A stretch of 64,000 nucleotides of DNA from Azoarcus sp. KH32C (GCF_000349945.1 NC_020516.1:3658001-3722000), one strand, 5' to 3'. Positions 11,303-21,531 are shown, counted from the stretch's first letter. Notes: generated by a model not told the origin, from the sequence alone. Program-made: numbers and translations.

Positions 11303-12634
11303 TCAGCCGTCGGAACGGCCCTGCGGCAGAGGAGCGGCTGCGACTGATCGGTGTGCGCCAAGCTTGTGCAATTTCCCGTGCAGGCGTCGCGTGCCGTACC
11401 AAGTCGCCGCGCAGACGAGCGGAAGCGCGACGCCGACAGCCTGGTCGACCGGGACATCAAGGCCCCAGCTCTTCAGCGCCTTCAGCCCATACGCGGCAAG
11501 CCCGATACCGTAATACGAGATTGCCACGACCGACAGCCCTTCCACCGCCTGCTGCAGCTTGAGCTGGAGCTTCGCACTGCGGCTGAGGCTTTCGAGCACG
11601 CTCTGGTTCTGCCGCTCCTGAGCGAGATTGACGCGCGTGCGCAACATGTCGTTCGAACGGCTCACCTTGTTCGCGAGCGCTTCCTGGCGCGTCGCGACCG
11701 AGACGCAGGTGTCCATCGCCGGCGCAAGCCGACGCTCCATGAATTCGCCGATCGTCGGCACGCCTTCGATCCGTTGCTCGCGCAACTCGCCGATCCGCGC
11801 CTGAACGATCCGGTAGTAGGCCTGAGCGGCGCCGAACCGATAACCCGTATGGAGCGACATCGCGCGCATCTGGCCGTCGAGTCGCGAGATCTCGCGCAGC
11901 AGTTGCTCGGCGTCACCGTCGATGTCGAGTGCGCTCATTTGCGCGCCGAGACCGCTCAGATCTTCCTCGATGCGGTCCAGGCGTGCCGTGCTTTCGCGTG
12001 CGAGCGGCAGCGCGAGGAGCGCCATCATCAGGTAGGTCTCGATCTCGCAGATACGCTGCACGAGGCGACCCATCTGTGCTTCCCTCAGGCCCGTGTCGCG
12101 GACGAGGAAGCGCGAGAAGCCGTCCGGCCCGACCTGGAAATCAGTCCAGATCTCGCCTCCCGAAAGCACGCGGCTGCCGACCAGCGGCGGCTTGGGGAAC
12201 AACGCCTGCAGGCGCGCGTCGGCGATGTCCAGAGGCTCTCCGTGCTCGGCGTGGATGTGCGAAGCGACGATCACCGCGGAGCCGAGCGACTCGAGCCAGT
12301 CCGCCGGGACGTGGCGGATTGCCGGCTCGGCAAAGCTTTCAGCGCCGCCCGGTTCGACGAAGGTGAAGGTCGAGAACTCGCTGTGACGCTCCCACTTGAT
12401 GCGGAAGTGGCCGAAGTCGTGGAAGAAATGCTGTGCACCCGCCTTGGGACCGGCGACGCCGAAACGCGCGCACAAGGATCCGAGGAGATGCTCCTGGCGC
12501 TCGCAGCCCTCGTCGTCATGGATCGCGAGGTGCGAGATGCGGGCGGGCGCCCCGATCGCCATGAAGGGGCGCGAGTGGATTTCTGCGGCAAGCGTAAGCC
12601 GCAGCGGATGGTTCAAGCTGCTGGGGAGATTCAT
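11303..12634 (-). CDS. DUF3422 family membrane-anchored protein
   Basis: A 443-residue protein matching the DUF3422 family. It starts with HPLRLTLAAEIHSRPF, then has FVRDTGLREAQMGRLVQRICEIETYLMMALLALPLAR, a middle coiled-coil region (about 240-370) and two closing hydrophobic helices (about 375-420: VVAISYYGIGLAAYGLKAL and VGVALPLVCAATWYG). The family is common in proteobacteria and its function is unknown. The coiled coil followed by a C-terminal membrane hairpin suggests an inner-membrane-tethered structural protein; that is inference. The Shine-Dalgarno is weak. A small unknown gene lies 74 bases upstream in the same direction. Confidence 0.85.
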   Translation of the reverse strand: MNLPSSLNHPLRLTLAAEIHSRPFMAIGAPARISHLAIHDDEGCERQEHLLGSLCARFGVAGPKAGAQHFFHDFGHFRIKWERHSEFSTFTFVEPGGAESFAEPAIRHVPADWLESLGSAVIVASHIHAEHGEPLDIADARLQALFPKPPLVGSRVLSGGEIWTDFQVGPDGFSRFLVRDTGLREAQMGRLVQRICEIETYLMMALLALPLARESTARLDRIEEDLSGLGAQMSALDIDGDAEQLLREISRLDGQMRAMSLHTGYRFGAAQAYYRIVQARIGELREQRIEGVPTIGEFMERRLAPAMDTCVSVATRQEALANKVSRSNDMLRTRVNLAQERQNQSVLESLSRSAKLQLKLQQAVEGLSVVAISYYGIGLAAYGLKALKSWGLDVPVDQAVGVALPLVCAATWYGTRRLHGKLHKLGAHRSVAAAPLPQGRSDG

Positions 12635-12708
12635 CGTCGCGGGAGCATCGCAGGGCGCCGATCACGCCTTGCAACGCTCGGCGCGACGGGCCGGCGTGCT
12701 GCTTCTTG

Positions 12709-12906
12709 TTAGTTGTATCCGAGCACGACGACGGTGGTGACGTCGCGGCGTTCGACTTCGAGCTGTGAGGCCAGGTCCTCGTTGCGGGTATCGACACGGC
12801 GCGTGAGGAGGTTCAGGACTTCGCCCGCTGCGGCACGCTCGTTCTGTGCGCTCGCGAATTGACCACCGATGAATTGCTTGTTCGTCGTCTGCTGCTGGTT
12901 AATCAT
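12709..12906 (-). CDS. Small uncharacterised protein (65 aa)
   Basis: The ATG at 12906 (MINQQQTTNKQFIGGQFAS) is preceded by GGAGAC at a good distance; the frame remains open 5' but without a site. The product is Gln/Asn-rich at the N-terminus and then amphipathic (LNLLTRRVDTRNEDLASQLEVERRDV), with a hydrophobic C-terminal tail VVVLGYN. I recognise no family. It precedes the DUF3422 gene on the same strand and is divergent from the LysR gene, so it could be co-transcribed with the former. Confidence 0.6.
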   Translation of the reverse strand: MINQQQTTNKQFIGGQFASAQNERAAAGEVLNLLTRRVDTRNEDLASQLEVERRDVTTVVVLGYN

Positions 12907-13103
12907 TTGCTGTCTCCAAATGGATGAACTGAAAAGAAGAGAAACAAAATCGGCCGTTCCGGCTAAAGATTTCGTCTCCCTGCGCGCCAATTCGCGTCCT
13001 TTATTGTTTTTTGATGCCGATTTGCTGGGGCGGATTTTCCGCAGGATGCCAATCACCTTCAAACGAAATAAACTACGAAGATCATGAGTCGGAGGAAGTA
13101 TCC

Positions 13104-14033
13104 ATGCGCAGGCGCATCCCCAGTATCGAAGCCCTGGTTGCTTTCGAGGCTGCAGCGCGCCACCTGAACTTCACGCGCGCGGCCGATGCCCTGTCGCTGA
13201 CGCAAAGTGCCGTGTGCAAGCAGATCGCAGCGCTCGAGGATTACCTGGGCGTCCCGCTCTTCAACCGGGTCAAGAAACGCATCTCGTTGACCGAAGCCGG
13301 CGCGGTCTACGCAAAACGCGTTTCCGAAGATTTGGACCGTCTCGAACGCAGTACGATTTCGCTAATGTCTCATCGCGGGGAACGCAATGTTCTCGAACTC
13401 GCGGTGATCCCGACTTTCGGCTCCCGCTGGCTGATTCCGCGCCTCGCGCAATTCCATGCGGCCAATCCGGGAATTACCGTTAACCTGACGACGCGCTCGG
13501 ATCCATTCGTGTTTACCGAGACGTCTTTCGACGCGGCAATTCATTTCGGGGCGCCGGTCTGGCCGGGTGCTGTTTCGCATCCGCTATTCGGCGAGGAACT
13601 GGTGCCGGTGGGCAGCCCGCAATTGCTGGCGACACACCCGTGCAAGGAACCGCGCGACCTGATCGGACTCCCGCTGCTGCATCAGTCGAACCGGCACGCC
13701 GCGTGGCAGCGCTGGTTCGAGGCGGCCGGCGTGAAGGACGTGGACGTGATGGGCGGCCCGCGCTTCGACCTCTTCTCGATGCTCGTCGAAGCGGCGTCGG
13801 CGGGCCTCGGCGTCGCGCTGGTGCCACGCTTCCTGGCGCTGAGCGAGCTCGAATCGGGTCAGCTGATCATTCCCTTCGACCGCTCGCTGCGCTCGGAGAT
13901 GGGCTATCACCTCGTCTATCCCGATTCGCCGAGCACGAACCCGGCGCTGGCGCGCTTCACGGCCTGGCTGCTCGCCGAGGCAGCGGCGTATCGTGAAACG
14001 ATGAGCCCCGCCGAGACTGCACGGGCAGCCTGA
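13104..14033 (+). CDS. LysR-family transcriptional regulator (GcvA-like)
   Basis: A 309-residue LysR regulator. The winged helix-turn-helix is at about 5-65 (LVAFEAAARHLNFTRAADAL, LTQSAVCKQIAALEDYLGVP). The effector domain has VIPTFGSRWLIPRLAQFHAANPGI and LPLLHQSNRHAAWQRWF, the pattern of the GcvA-like subgroup that senses amino acids or related ligands. The ATG at 13104 has GGAGGAAG five bases upstream; the frame is open earlier without a site. It converges on ornithine cyclodeaminase with a 26-base gap, so control of that gene is possible but not shown. Confidence 0.9.
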   Translation: MRRRIPSIEALVAFEAAARHLNFTRAADALSLTQSAVCKQIAALEDYLGVPLFNRVKKRISLTEAGAVYAKRVSEDLDRLERSTISLMSHRGERNVLELAVIPTFGSRWLIPRLAQFHAANPGITVNLTTRSDPFVFTETSFDAAIHFGAPVWPGAVSHPLFGEELVPVGSPQLLATHPCKEPRDLIGLPLLHQSNRHAAWQRWFEAAGVKDVDVMGGPRFDLFSMLVEAASAGLGVALVPRFLALSELESGQLIIPFDRSLRSEMGYHLVYPDSPSTNPALARFTAWLLAEAAAYRETMSPAETARAA

Positions 14034-14059
14034 GCGGGGCGGGTTCGACGAGCTACGGC

Positions 14060-15136
14060 TTACGCGGCCTGCAGGACCGGTGCCGCCGACGGCACGGGCG
14101 CGCTCATCGGAAGGCAGCCGAACAGGTTCTTCGGGTTCGCGAGTTCCGGGATCAGCGAAATTTGGTCCTCGACGCCCTCTTCGATCGCGAGATCGCGCAT
14201 GTAGCGCAGCGCCGAGAAATCCTCCAGCGCGAAGCCCACGGAATCGAAGATCGTCACTTCGCCCGCCGATTGACGGCCGGAAAGTTTGCCTGCGAGCACG
14301 TTCCACAGTTCGACGACGGGGAAATCCGCCGGCATCTGCTGCATGTCGCCCTCGATGCGCGACTGCGGCTCGAATTCGCAGAACACGCGGCCCTTGGTCA
14401 GCACTTCAGGATGCAGCTCGGTCTTGCCCGGGCAGTCGCCGCCGACGCCGTTGATGTGCATGCCGGGCTCGATCATGTCCGGTGTGAGGATCGTCGCGTT
14501 GGTCTTGTCGGCGGTCACGGTCGTGACGATGTCGCAGCCTCTCACCGCTTCGCGGGTGCTCGCGAAACGCTTGGCGGACAGGCCCATGCGCTCGAGGTTG
14601 GCGACGAGCTTGTCGGTTGCGGCCGGATCGACGTCGAAGAGGTGGAACTCGGTGATGCCGACCAGGTGATGGAAGGCGAGCGCTTGGAATTCGCTCTGCG
14701 CGCCATTGCCGATCAGCGCCATGCGCTTGCTGTCAGGACGGGCGAGCGCGCGGGCGGCGACGGCGGACATTGCTGCGGTGCGCAGCGCGGTGGTCAGCGT
14801 CAGCTCGCTGACGAGGGTCGGCACGCCGGTATCGACATCAGCGAGCACTCCGAAAGCCATCACCGTGGTCAGGCCAAAGCGATGGTTCTTGGGGTGCCCG
14901 TTGACGTACTTGAAGGAATACAGCGAATGATCCGAGATTGGCATCAGCTCAATGACGCCATCGTGCGAGTGGTTCGCGACGCGGGCGCTCTTCTCGAATT
15001 CGTTCCAGCGCAGGAAGTCCTGTGTGATGTATTCGGCCATGCCTTTTAAGCACTCGGCGATGCCCTTCTCGGCGACGATGGCGGCAGCACGCTCGGCGCT
15101 TAGGAATCGGGTCGCAACGCGTTTCGCGACATTCAT
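14060..15136 (-). CDS. ocd: Ornithine cyclodeaminase
   Basis: A 358-residue ornithine cyclodeaminase/mu-crystallin family enzyme, the length of authentic ornithine cyclodeaminases. It would convert L-ornithine to L-proline and ammonia using bound NAD. Substrate-region motifs include ANHSHDGVIELMPISD and SFKYVNGHPKNHRFGLTTVMAFGVL. The Rossmann loop is MALIGNGAQSEFQALAF (about 140-156), followed by HLFDVDP with the acidic NAD-ribose ligand, and GVGGDCPGKTELHPE comes later. GAGGAG precedes the ATG. It is divergent from an AsnC/Lrp regulator that is the obvious candidate controller. A related opine-type cyclodeaminase is the main alternative. Confidence 0.88.
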   Translation of the reverse strand: MNVAKRVATRFLSAERAAAIVAEKGIAECLKGMAEYITQDFLRWNEFEKSARVANHSHDGVIELMPISDHSLYSFKYVNGHPKNHRFGLTTVMAFGVLADVDTGVPTLVSELTLTTALRTAAMSAVAARALARPDSKRMALIGNGAQSEFQALAFHHLVGITEFHLFDVDPAATDKLVANLERMGLSAKRFASTREAVRGCDIVTTVTADKTNATILTPDMIEPGMHINGVGGDCPGKTELHPEVLTKGRVFCEFEPQSRIEGDMQQMPADFPVVELWNVLAGKLSGRQSAGEVTIFDSVGFALEDFSALRYMRDLAIEEGVEDQISLIPELANPKNLFGCLPMSAPVPSAAPVLQAA

Positions 15137-15274
15137 GATCTGGCTCCTCTCATTTGTTGTGCGATTTCTGTGAGGAAATGATCGACGAATTGCGTGGCAG
15201 GCAAAATACCAACTTGTGTGCTATTTTGATAAAAACTTGATCAAACTGACAGCAAAAATTGGCTTTTTGAAAAA
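15137..15274. promoter_or_regulatory. AT-rich divergent promoter region of ocd and the AsnC-type gene
   Basis: The 138-base gap is strikingly AT-rich on the regulator side. It holds the palindrome TTGATCAA and nearby T/A runs (TTTTGATAAAAAC). Lrp/AsnC proteins favour AT-rich, bent DNA, so this is a likely shared operator. The AsnC gene has no visible Shine-Dalgarno before its ATG. Confidence 0.45.
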
Positions 15275-15706
15275 ATGGACACTTTGGACCAGCAACTCAT
15301 CGGCCTGCTGCGCAGCAACGCGCGAATGAGCGTCGCCGACCTCGCGCACAAATTGAAGGTCTCGCGCGGAACGGTCACCAACCGGATGAAGAAGCTCGAA
15401 GACGATGGGATCATCGTGGGCTACACGGCGCAGTTGCGTCCGGATTCGCAACCAAACGAGATCCGCGCGTGGATGAGCATCGTCGTCGCCGGCAACGAGA
15501 CGCGCTCGGTGATCGCGAGCCTGCTCGGCGAGCCGGGCGTCGCGTCGCTGCATGACACCAACGGGCGCTGGGACCTGCTCGCGGAACTTCGCGCGGAGAA
15601 CCTGACCGAACTCTCGAACGTGCTCGAACGCATCCGCCTGATCCGGAGCATCCAGCAGACCGAGACGAGCATCCACCTCGCGAGCTATCGCGTCGATACG
15701 CATTGA
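15275..15706 (+). CDS. Lrp/AsnC-family transcriptional regulator
   Basis: A 143-residue protein with the two-domain Lrp/AsnC layout. The N-terminal helix-turn-helix (about 1-55) contains MDTLDQQLIGLLRSNARMSV and VSRGTVTNRMKKLEDDGII. The C-terminal RAM ligand domain (about 65-140) contains GVASLHDTNGRWDLLAELRAENL. It is divergent from ornithine cyclodeaminase and upstream of the hut operon. Control of ornithine catabolism in response to an amino acid is the simplest reading. An unusual point is the ATG preceded by an A-rich stretch without a purine-rich ribosome site. Confidence 0.9.
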   Translation: MDTLDQQLIGLLRSNARMSVADLAHKLKVSRGTVTNRMKKLEDDGIIVGYTAQLRPDSQPNEIRAWMSIVVAGNETRSVIASLLGEPGVASLHDTNGRWDLLAELRAENLTELSNVLERIRLIRSIQQTETSIHLASYRVDTH

Positions 15707-15720
15707 GCGGCCCCGGATTC

Positions 15721-15730
15721 TGTATATACA
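15721..15730. promoter_or_regulatory. Distal HutC-type box
   Basis: TGTATATACA is a perfect palindrome sharing its core with the box over the hutI promoter 214 bases downstream. It lies 15 bases after the AsnC stop. HutC sites in Pseudomonas have the core TGTATGTACA/TGTATATACA. Two spaced sites could support looping or co-operative repression. Binding is inferred. Confidence 0.55.
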
Positions 15731-15781
15731 TTTTCTCGCATCCGGCACAAAACAGGGCGGCTGAGAGCCCGCATCGATTGC

Positions 15782-15898
15782 CCGGACAGGCCCGCGACCA
15801 TCTGCACCTGTCGATCCGGCGAAGAAGACCTAAACTATCTCAGACAGCCTCTCGGTGCCTGCAGCATGAATCCTGAACGGACGCTGCAGTCCGGATTC
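15782..15898. repeat. Set of stem-loop-forming inverted repeats in the asnC-hutI gap
   Basis: Three inverted repeats are visible. CCGGACAGG (15782-15790) pairs with CCTGT and CCGG (15807-15819) across a four-base bulge. CTGCAGC (15859-15865) pairs with GCTGCAG (15883-15889). GAATCC plus GGAC (15868-15882) pairs with GTCC plus GGATTC (15889-15898). The last two are mutually exclusive in simple pairing. They lie upstream of the hutI promoter, so they would be in RNA only if transcription enters from the asnC side. They may act as an asnC terminator or be DNA-level elements; no T-run follows. Confidence 0.4.
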
Positions 15899-15909
15899 GC
15901 CGCGCGTCG

Positions 15910-15938
15910 TTGACGCCTTTCGACACGCCCTTTATTGT
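15910..15938 (+). promoter_or_regulatory. Probable sigma-70 promoter of hutIGUH
   Basis: TTGACG (15910-15915) and TATTGT (15933-15938) are separated by exactly 17 bases and lie 27 bases before the hutI ATG. The -10 element is part of the HutC palindrome, which explains repression by simple occlusion. The site is read directly from sequence; transcription start is inferred. Confidence 0.65.
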
Positions 15939-15946
15939 ATATACAA
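15935..15946. promoter_or_regulatory. Proximal HutC operator over the hutI promoter
   Basis: TTGTATATACAA is a perfect 12-base palindrome overlapping the -10 and the expected start point of the hutI promoter. It matches the core known for HutC in gamma-proteobacteria, and a hutC gene lies about 10.6 kb downstream. Urocanate release of HutC is known for the family. Confidence 0.7.
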
Positions 15947-15964
15947 CTTCATCAGGAGCCTCCC

Positions 15965-17191
15965 ATGGCCGACAAGCGCTCTCGCCTCCTGTGGCGCGAT
16001 ATCACCGTCTTCGATGGGCAGCACGAGCTGGCCGATCCGATGGCGGTGCTCGTTGCGGACGGTCGCGTCGCGAAGCTATGTCGCGATGCCGAACTCGATG
16101 CGGCCGACCTCGCCGGCGTCACCGACATGGGGCATGGCGGCGTGATGACGCCGGGCCTCGTCGATTGCCACACGCACCTCGTCTTTGCCGGCTCCCGCGC
16201 GGGCGAGTTCGCGCTGCGTCTCGAAGGGGCGAGTTATGCCGAAGTCGCGCAGGCGGGCGGCGGGATCCTGAGCACGGTTCGCGCGACCCGCGACGCGAGC
16301 GAGGACGAGCTGGTTGCCGCCACGCTGCCCCGTCTCGACGCACTCCTCGCAGACGGCGTGACAACGGTCGAGATCAAGTCCGGCTACGGGCTGACGGTCG
16401 CAGACGAGTTGAAGATGCTGCGTGCCGCGCGCCGGCTCGGCGAAATCCGGCCGGTCCGCGTCGTCACGACGCTGCTGGGCGCCCACGCCCTGCCCCTCGA
16501 ATACCAGGACGACAGCGACGCCTATATCCGCCTCGTCTGCAACGAGATGATCCCGGCCGCGGCGGCGGATGGTCTCGCCGATGCCGTCGACGTGTTCTGC
16601 GAGGGCATCGCGTTCAGCCCGGCCCAGTGCGAGCGCGTCTTCTCGGCGGCGGCGCGTCATGGCCTGCGCGTCAAGGCGCACGCGGAGCAGCTCTCCAATC
16701 TCGGCGGCGCCGCGCTCGCGGCCCGTCACGGCGCGCTGTCGGCAGACCACATCGATTATCTCGACGACGCAGGTGTCGAATCGATGGCGGAGGCCGGCAC
16801 GGTCGCCACCTTGCTGCCGGGCGCCTACCTCACGCTGCGGGAATCGCAGCAGCCCCCGATCGACGCGCTGCGTCGCCACGGCGTGCCGATCGCCGTCGCG
16901 ACCGACGCGAACCCGGGAAGCTCGCCGATGTTCATGCCGACGCTGATGCTGAACCTCGCCTGCACGCTGTTTCGCCTGACGCCGCGCGAAGCGCTCGCCG
17001 GCATGACGACCAATGGCGCACGCGCGCTGAACCTCGCGGACGTCGGACGCATCGCCGAAGGCCTGCGCGCGGACCTGTGCGTGTGGGACGTCGAGCGCTC
17101 GAACGAACTCGCGTACGCCGTACAGGCCGGCCGGCTGCGGCAGCGCATTTTCGATGGAGAGATCACGCAGGAGCGAACCCATGAGCGCTGA
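15965..17191 (+). CDS. hutI: Imidazolonepropionase
   Basis: A 408-residue amidohydrolase that opens 4-imidazolone-5-propanoate to N-formimidoyl-glutamate, the third step of histidine degradation. Metal ligands appear in VDCHTHLVFAG (HxH motif, about 70-80), in KAHAEQL and in the late ATDANPGSSPM motif. The ligand loop EIKSGYGLT is characteristic of imidazolonepropionase. The ATG at 15965 follows CAGGAGCC. The gene ends 11 bases inside hutG, so the two are translationally coupled. It is the first gene of the hutIGUH operon behind the HutC-covered promoter. Confidence 0.95.
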   Translation: MADKRSRLLWRDITVFDGQHELADPMAVLVADGRVAKLCRDAELDAADLAGVTDMGHGGVMTPGLVDCHTHLVFAGSRAGEFALRLEGASYAEVAQAGGGILSTVRATRDASEDELVAATLPRLDALLADGVTTVEIKSGYGLTVADELKMLRAARRLGEIRPVRVVTTLLGAHALPLEYQDDSDAYIRLVCNEMIPAAAADGLADAVDVFCEGIAFSPAQCERVFSAAARHGLRVKAHAEQLSNLGGAALAARHGALSADHIDYLDDAGVESMAEAGTVATLLPGAYLTLRESQQPPIDALRRHGVPIAVATDANPGSSPMFMPTLMLNLACTLFRLTPREALAGMTTNGARALNLADVGRIAEGLRADLCVWDVERSNELAYAVQAGRLRQRIFDGEITQERTHER

Positions 17192-18128
17192 TCGTCCCAC
17201 TTTCGATTCCTGGACCGGGCGCATCGACCCCGAACCCGACACGCTGCGCTGGCACCAGGTCATCCGTCCGATCGAAGACGCCGACCGTCCCGGTGTCGCG
17301 CTCATCGGTTTCGCCTGCGACGAAGGCGTGCGGCGCAACCAGGGCCGCCCGGGCGCAGCGCACGCCCCCGCGGCGATCCGCAAGGCGCTCGCGAACGTCG
17401 CGTGGCATCGCGAAGGCCCGGCCTTCGACGCCGGCGACATCGTCTGCACCGAGGGCGGGCTCGAAGCGGCGCAGGCGCGCCTCTCCGAAAACGTGACCGA
17501 GCTACTCGCCGCCGGGCATTTCCCCATCGTGATGGGCGGAGGGCACGAAGTCGCGTACGGCAGCTGGGAAGGCCTCGCCGGTCACCTCGCGCGGAAAGCA
17601 GGCCGCACACCGCGGATCGGGATCGTCAATTTCGACGCGCATTTCGACCTGCGCGACCCCGCGCCGGTGACTTCGTCGGGCACGCCCTTCACGCAGATCG
17701 CCGAGGCCTGCGCCATCCGCGGCTGGCCCTTCCGCTATGCCTGCATCGGCGTGAGCCGCGCCTCGAACACGCGGGCGCTCTTCCGGCGCGCCGCCGACCT
17801 CGACGTGCTGGTCCGGGAGGATCGCGAGGTCACCCCTGCGAGTCTCGCGGACATCGGCAAGGCGCTGGATGCCTTCATCGCCGGCTGCGACCACGTGCAT
17901 CTGACGATAGACCTCGACGTGCTGCCCGCCTGGGAAGCCCCGGGCGTCAGCGCACCGGCCGCGCACGGCGTGCCGCTCGCACTGCTCGAACCGCTCGTCG
18001 AACGCGTGCGCGACAGCGGCAAGGTCCGCCTCGCCGAGCTCGCCGAGCTGAACCCCGAATTCGATCTCGACCACCGCACGGCCCGCGTCGCCGCGCGGCT
18101 GATCCACACCCTGACGCTGAACGGCTGA
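17181..18128 (+). CDS. hutG: Formimidoylglutamase
   Basis: A 315-residue arginase/ureohydrolase-fold enzyme that converts N-formimidoyl-glutamate to glutamate and formamide. The Mn-binding motifs are visible in order: GGGHE, then NFDAHFDLR, then HLTIDLDVLPAWEAPGVSAPA. With hutI, hutU and hutH and no formiminoglutamate deiminase, the cell uses the four-step route that ends in formamide. The ATG at 17181 follows GCAGGAGCG and overlaps the end of hutI by 11 bases. Agmatinase-type specificity is less likely given the operon. Confidence 0.93.
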   Translation: MSADRPTFDSWTGRIDPEPDTLRWHQVIRPIEDADRPGVALIGFACDEGVRRNQGRPGAAHAPAAIRKALANVAWHREGPAFDAGDIVCTEGGLEAAQARLSENVTELLAAGHFPIVMGGGHEVAYGSWEGLAGHLARKAGRTPRIGIVNFDAHFDLRDPAPVTSSGTPFTQIAEACAIRGWPFRYACIGVSRASNTRALFRRAADLDVLVREDREVTPASLADIGKALDAFIAGCDHVHLTIDLDVLPAWEAPGVSAPAAHGVPLALLEPLVERVRDSGKVRLAELAELNPEFDLDHRTARVAARLIHTLTLNG

Positions 18129-18179
18129 CGCCAAGGCCGTCACCCAACGACACCAAGAAGGACACCGGAGGAGAACACG

Positions 18180-19871
<1,692 letters not shown>

Positions 19872-19872
19872 T

Positions 19873-21444
19873 GTGACCGAACTGAATCTCGACCCGCGCA
19901 TCGACCCAAGCACCGACCTGACGCTCGTTCCAGGCCAGCTCACGCTCGCGCAACTGCGCCTCGCATGGCAGCACTCGCTGCGCGTGACGCTGCCCGAAGC
20001 CGCTTCGCCGGCCATCGAGCGCAGCGTCGCCTGCGTGCGCCGCGTCATCGACGAGGACCGCGTCGCCTACGGCATCAACACCGGCTTCGGCCTCCTCGCC
20101 CAAACGCACATCGCGCACGAGGACCTCGAAACCCTGCAACGCTCGCTCGTGCTGTCGCACGCCTGCGGGGTCGGCGAGGCGCTCGACGACGCGACGGTGC
20201 GCCTGATCCTGCTGCTGAAGGCGAACAGCCTCGCCCGCGGCTTCTCCGGCATCCGCCGGCAAGTCATCGACGCGCTGATCGCGTTGATCAACGCCGACGT
20301 CTATCCCGAGATTCCGGCCAAGGGCTCCGTCGGCGCCTCGGGCGACCTCGCCCCGCTCGCCCACATGTCGCTCACGCTCCTCGGCGAAGGCCGCGCGCGC
20401 CATCGCGGCAAGTGGCTGCCCGCGCGCGAGGCGCTCGCGATTGCGGGCCTCGAACCGCTGACGCTCGCCGCAAAAGAAGGCCTCGCGCTCTTGAACGGCA
20501 CGCAGGTCTCGACCGCCTACGCGCTGCGCGGCCTCTTCGACGCCGAAGACCTCTACGCCGCCGCCACCGTCTGCGGCAGCCTCACGATCGAAGCCGCGCT
20601 CGGCTCGCGCGTGCCCTTCGACGCCCGCATCCACGCCGCACGCGGCCAGCGCGGCCAGATCGACGCGGCCGCGGCCTACCGTCTTCTTCTCGAAGACACG
20701 AGCGAGATCGCGCAGTCCCACGTCGCCTGCGGCAAGGTGCAGGACCCCTACTCGCTGCGCTGCCAGCCGCAGGTCATGGGCGCCTGCCTGACGCAGATCC
20801 GTCAGGCTGCCGAGGTGCTCGCGGTCGAAGCGAACGCCGTCTCGGATAATCCGCTCGTCTTCCCCGACGAGGACGACATCCTCTCGGGCGGCAACTTCCA
20901 CGCCGAACCCGTCGCGATGGCCGCCGACAACCTCGCACTCGCAATCGCCGAAATCGGCGCACTCGCCGAACGGCGCATCTCGCTGATGATGGACAAGAAC
21001 ATGTCCCAGCTCCCGGCCTTCCTCGTCGCCAACGGCGGCGTCAATTCCGGCTTCATGATCGCGCAGGTTACCGCCGCCGCGCTCGCGAGCGACAACAAGG
21101 CGCTGGCCCACCCCGCCAGCGTCGACAGCCTGCCGACCTCGGCCAACCAGGAAGACCATGTCTCGATGGCCCCGAACGCCGGCCGCCGTCTATGGGCGAT
21201 GGCTGACAACGTGCGCGGCATCCTCGCCGTCGAATGGCTCGCCGCGTGCCAGGGTCTCGACTTCCGTAACGGCCGCAAGAGCTCGCCGAAGCTGGAGGAA
21301 GCGCGCGCCGCACTGCGCGCGAAAGTGCCGTTCTATGACGTCGACCGCTTCTTCGCGCCCGACATCGCCGCTGCAACCGCTCTGCTCACCGAACGGACGC
21401 TATCTTCATTAATGCCAATCGGATTACTTCCTTCGCAACAATAA
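19873..21444 (+). CDS. hutH: Histidine ammonia-lyase (histidase)
   Basis: A 523-residue lyase that deaminates L-histidine to urocanate. The Ala-Ser-Gly triad forming the MIO electrophile is in GSVGASGDLAPLAHMSL (about 155-157). YGINTGFGLL, SDNPLVF and NGGVNSGFMIAQ are other active-site signatures. The start is GTG at 19873: AAGGAG lies at 19861-19866, and the nearby ATG at 19871 is out of frame and hits a stop at once. One base separates the hutU stop from this start, so translation is coupled. It is the last gene of the hut operon. Confidence 0.95.
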   Translation: MTELNLDPRIDPSTDLTLVPGQLTLAQLRLAWQHSLRVTLPEAASPAIERSVACVRRVIDEDRVAYGINTGFGLLAQTHIAHEDLETLQRSLVLSHACGVGEALDDATVRLILLLKANSLARGFSGIRRQVIDALIALINADVYPEIPAKGSVGASGDLAPLAHMSLTLLGEGRARHRGKWLPAREALAIAGLEPLTLAAKEGLALLNGTQVSTAYALRGLFDAEDLYAAATVCGSLTIEAALGSRVPFDARIHAARGQRGQIDAAAAYRLLLEDTSEIAQSHVACGKVQDPYSLRCQPQVMGACLTQIRQAAEVLAVEANAVSDNPLVFPDEDDILSGGNFHAEPVAMAADNLALAIAEIGALAERRISLMMDKNMSQLPAFLVANGGVNSGFMIAQVTAAALASDNKALAHPASVDSLPTSANQEDHVSMAPNAGRRLWAMADNVRGILAVEWLAACQGLDFRNGRKSSPKLEEARAALRAKVPFYDVDRFFAPDIAAATALLTERTLSSLMPIGLLPSQQ

Positions 21445-21473
21445 GAACATAAGCATTTCCGGATTCGCCTCGC

Positions 21474-21491
21474 GCGAAACAAGATTTTCGC
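21474..21491. repeat. Small inverted repeat after hutH
   Basis: GCGAAA (21474-21479) and TTTCGC (21486-21491) flank six bases, and TTAT follows. It is a weak terminator candidate for hutH. A TATGAT hexamer at 21493-21498 just after it could be the -10 of the kinase gene that starts at 21532, although no good -35 is seen. Confidence 0.3.
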
Positions 21492-21531
21492 TTATGATTC
21501 AAGCTCATGTGACCTCTCTGCCAGACATCCG

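Noticed and set aside
15751..15830. A CTGAGAG ... ACCTG ... GATCCGG series resembling parts of a TPP riboswitch
   Set aside because: The order of conserved elements and the closing stem do not fit. The GGGC...GCCC arms make a simple hairpin around CTGAGA, and histidine genes are not thiamine genes. The region also lies upstream of the mapped-by-eye hutI promoter.
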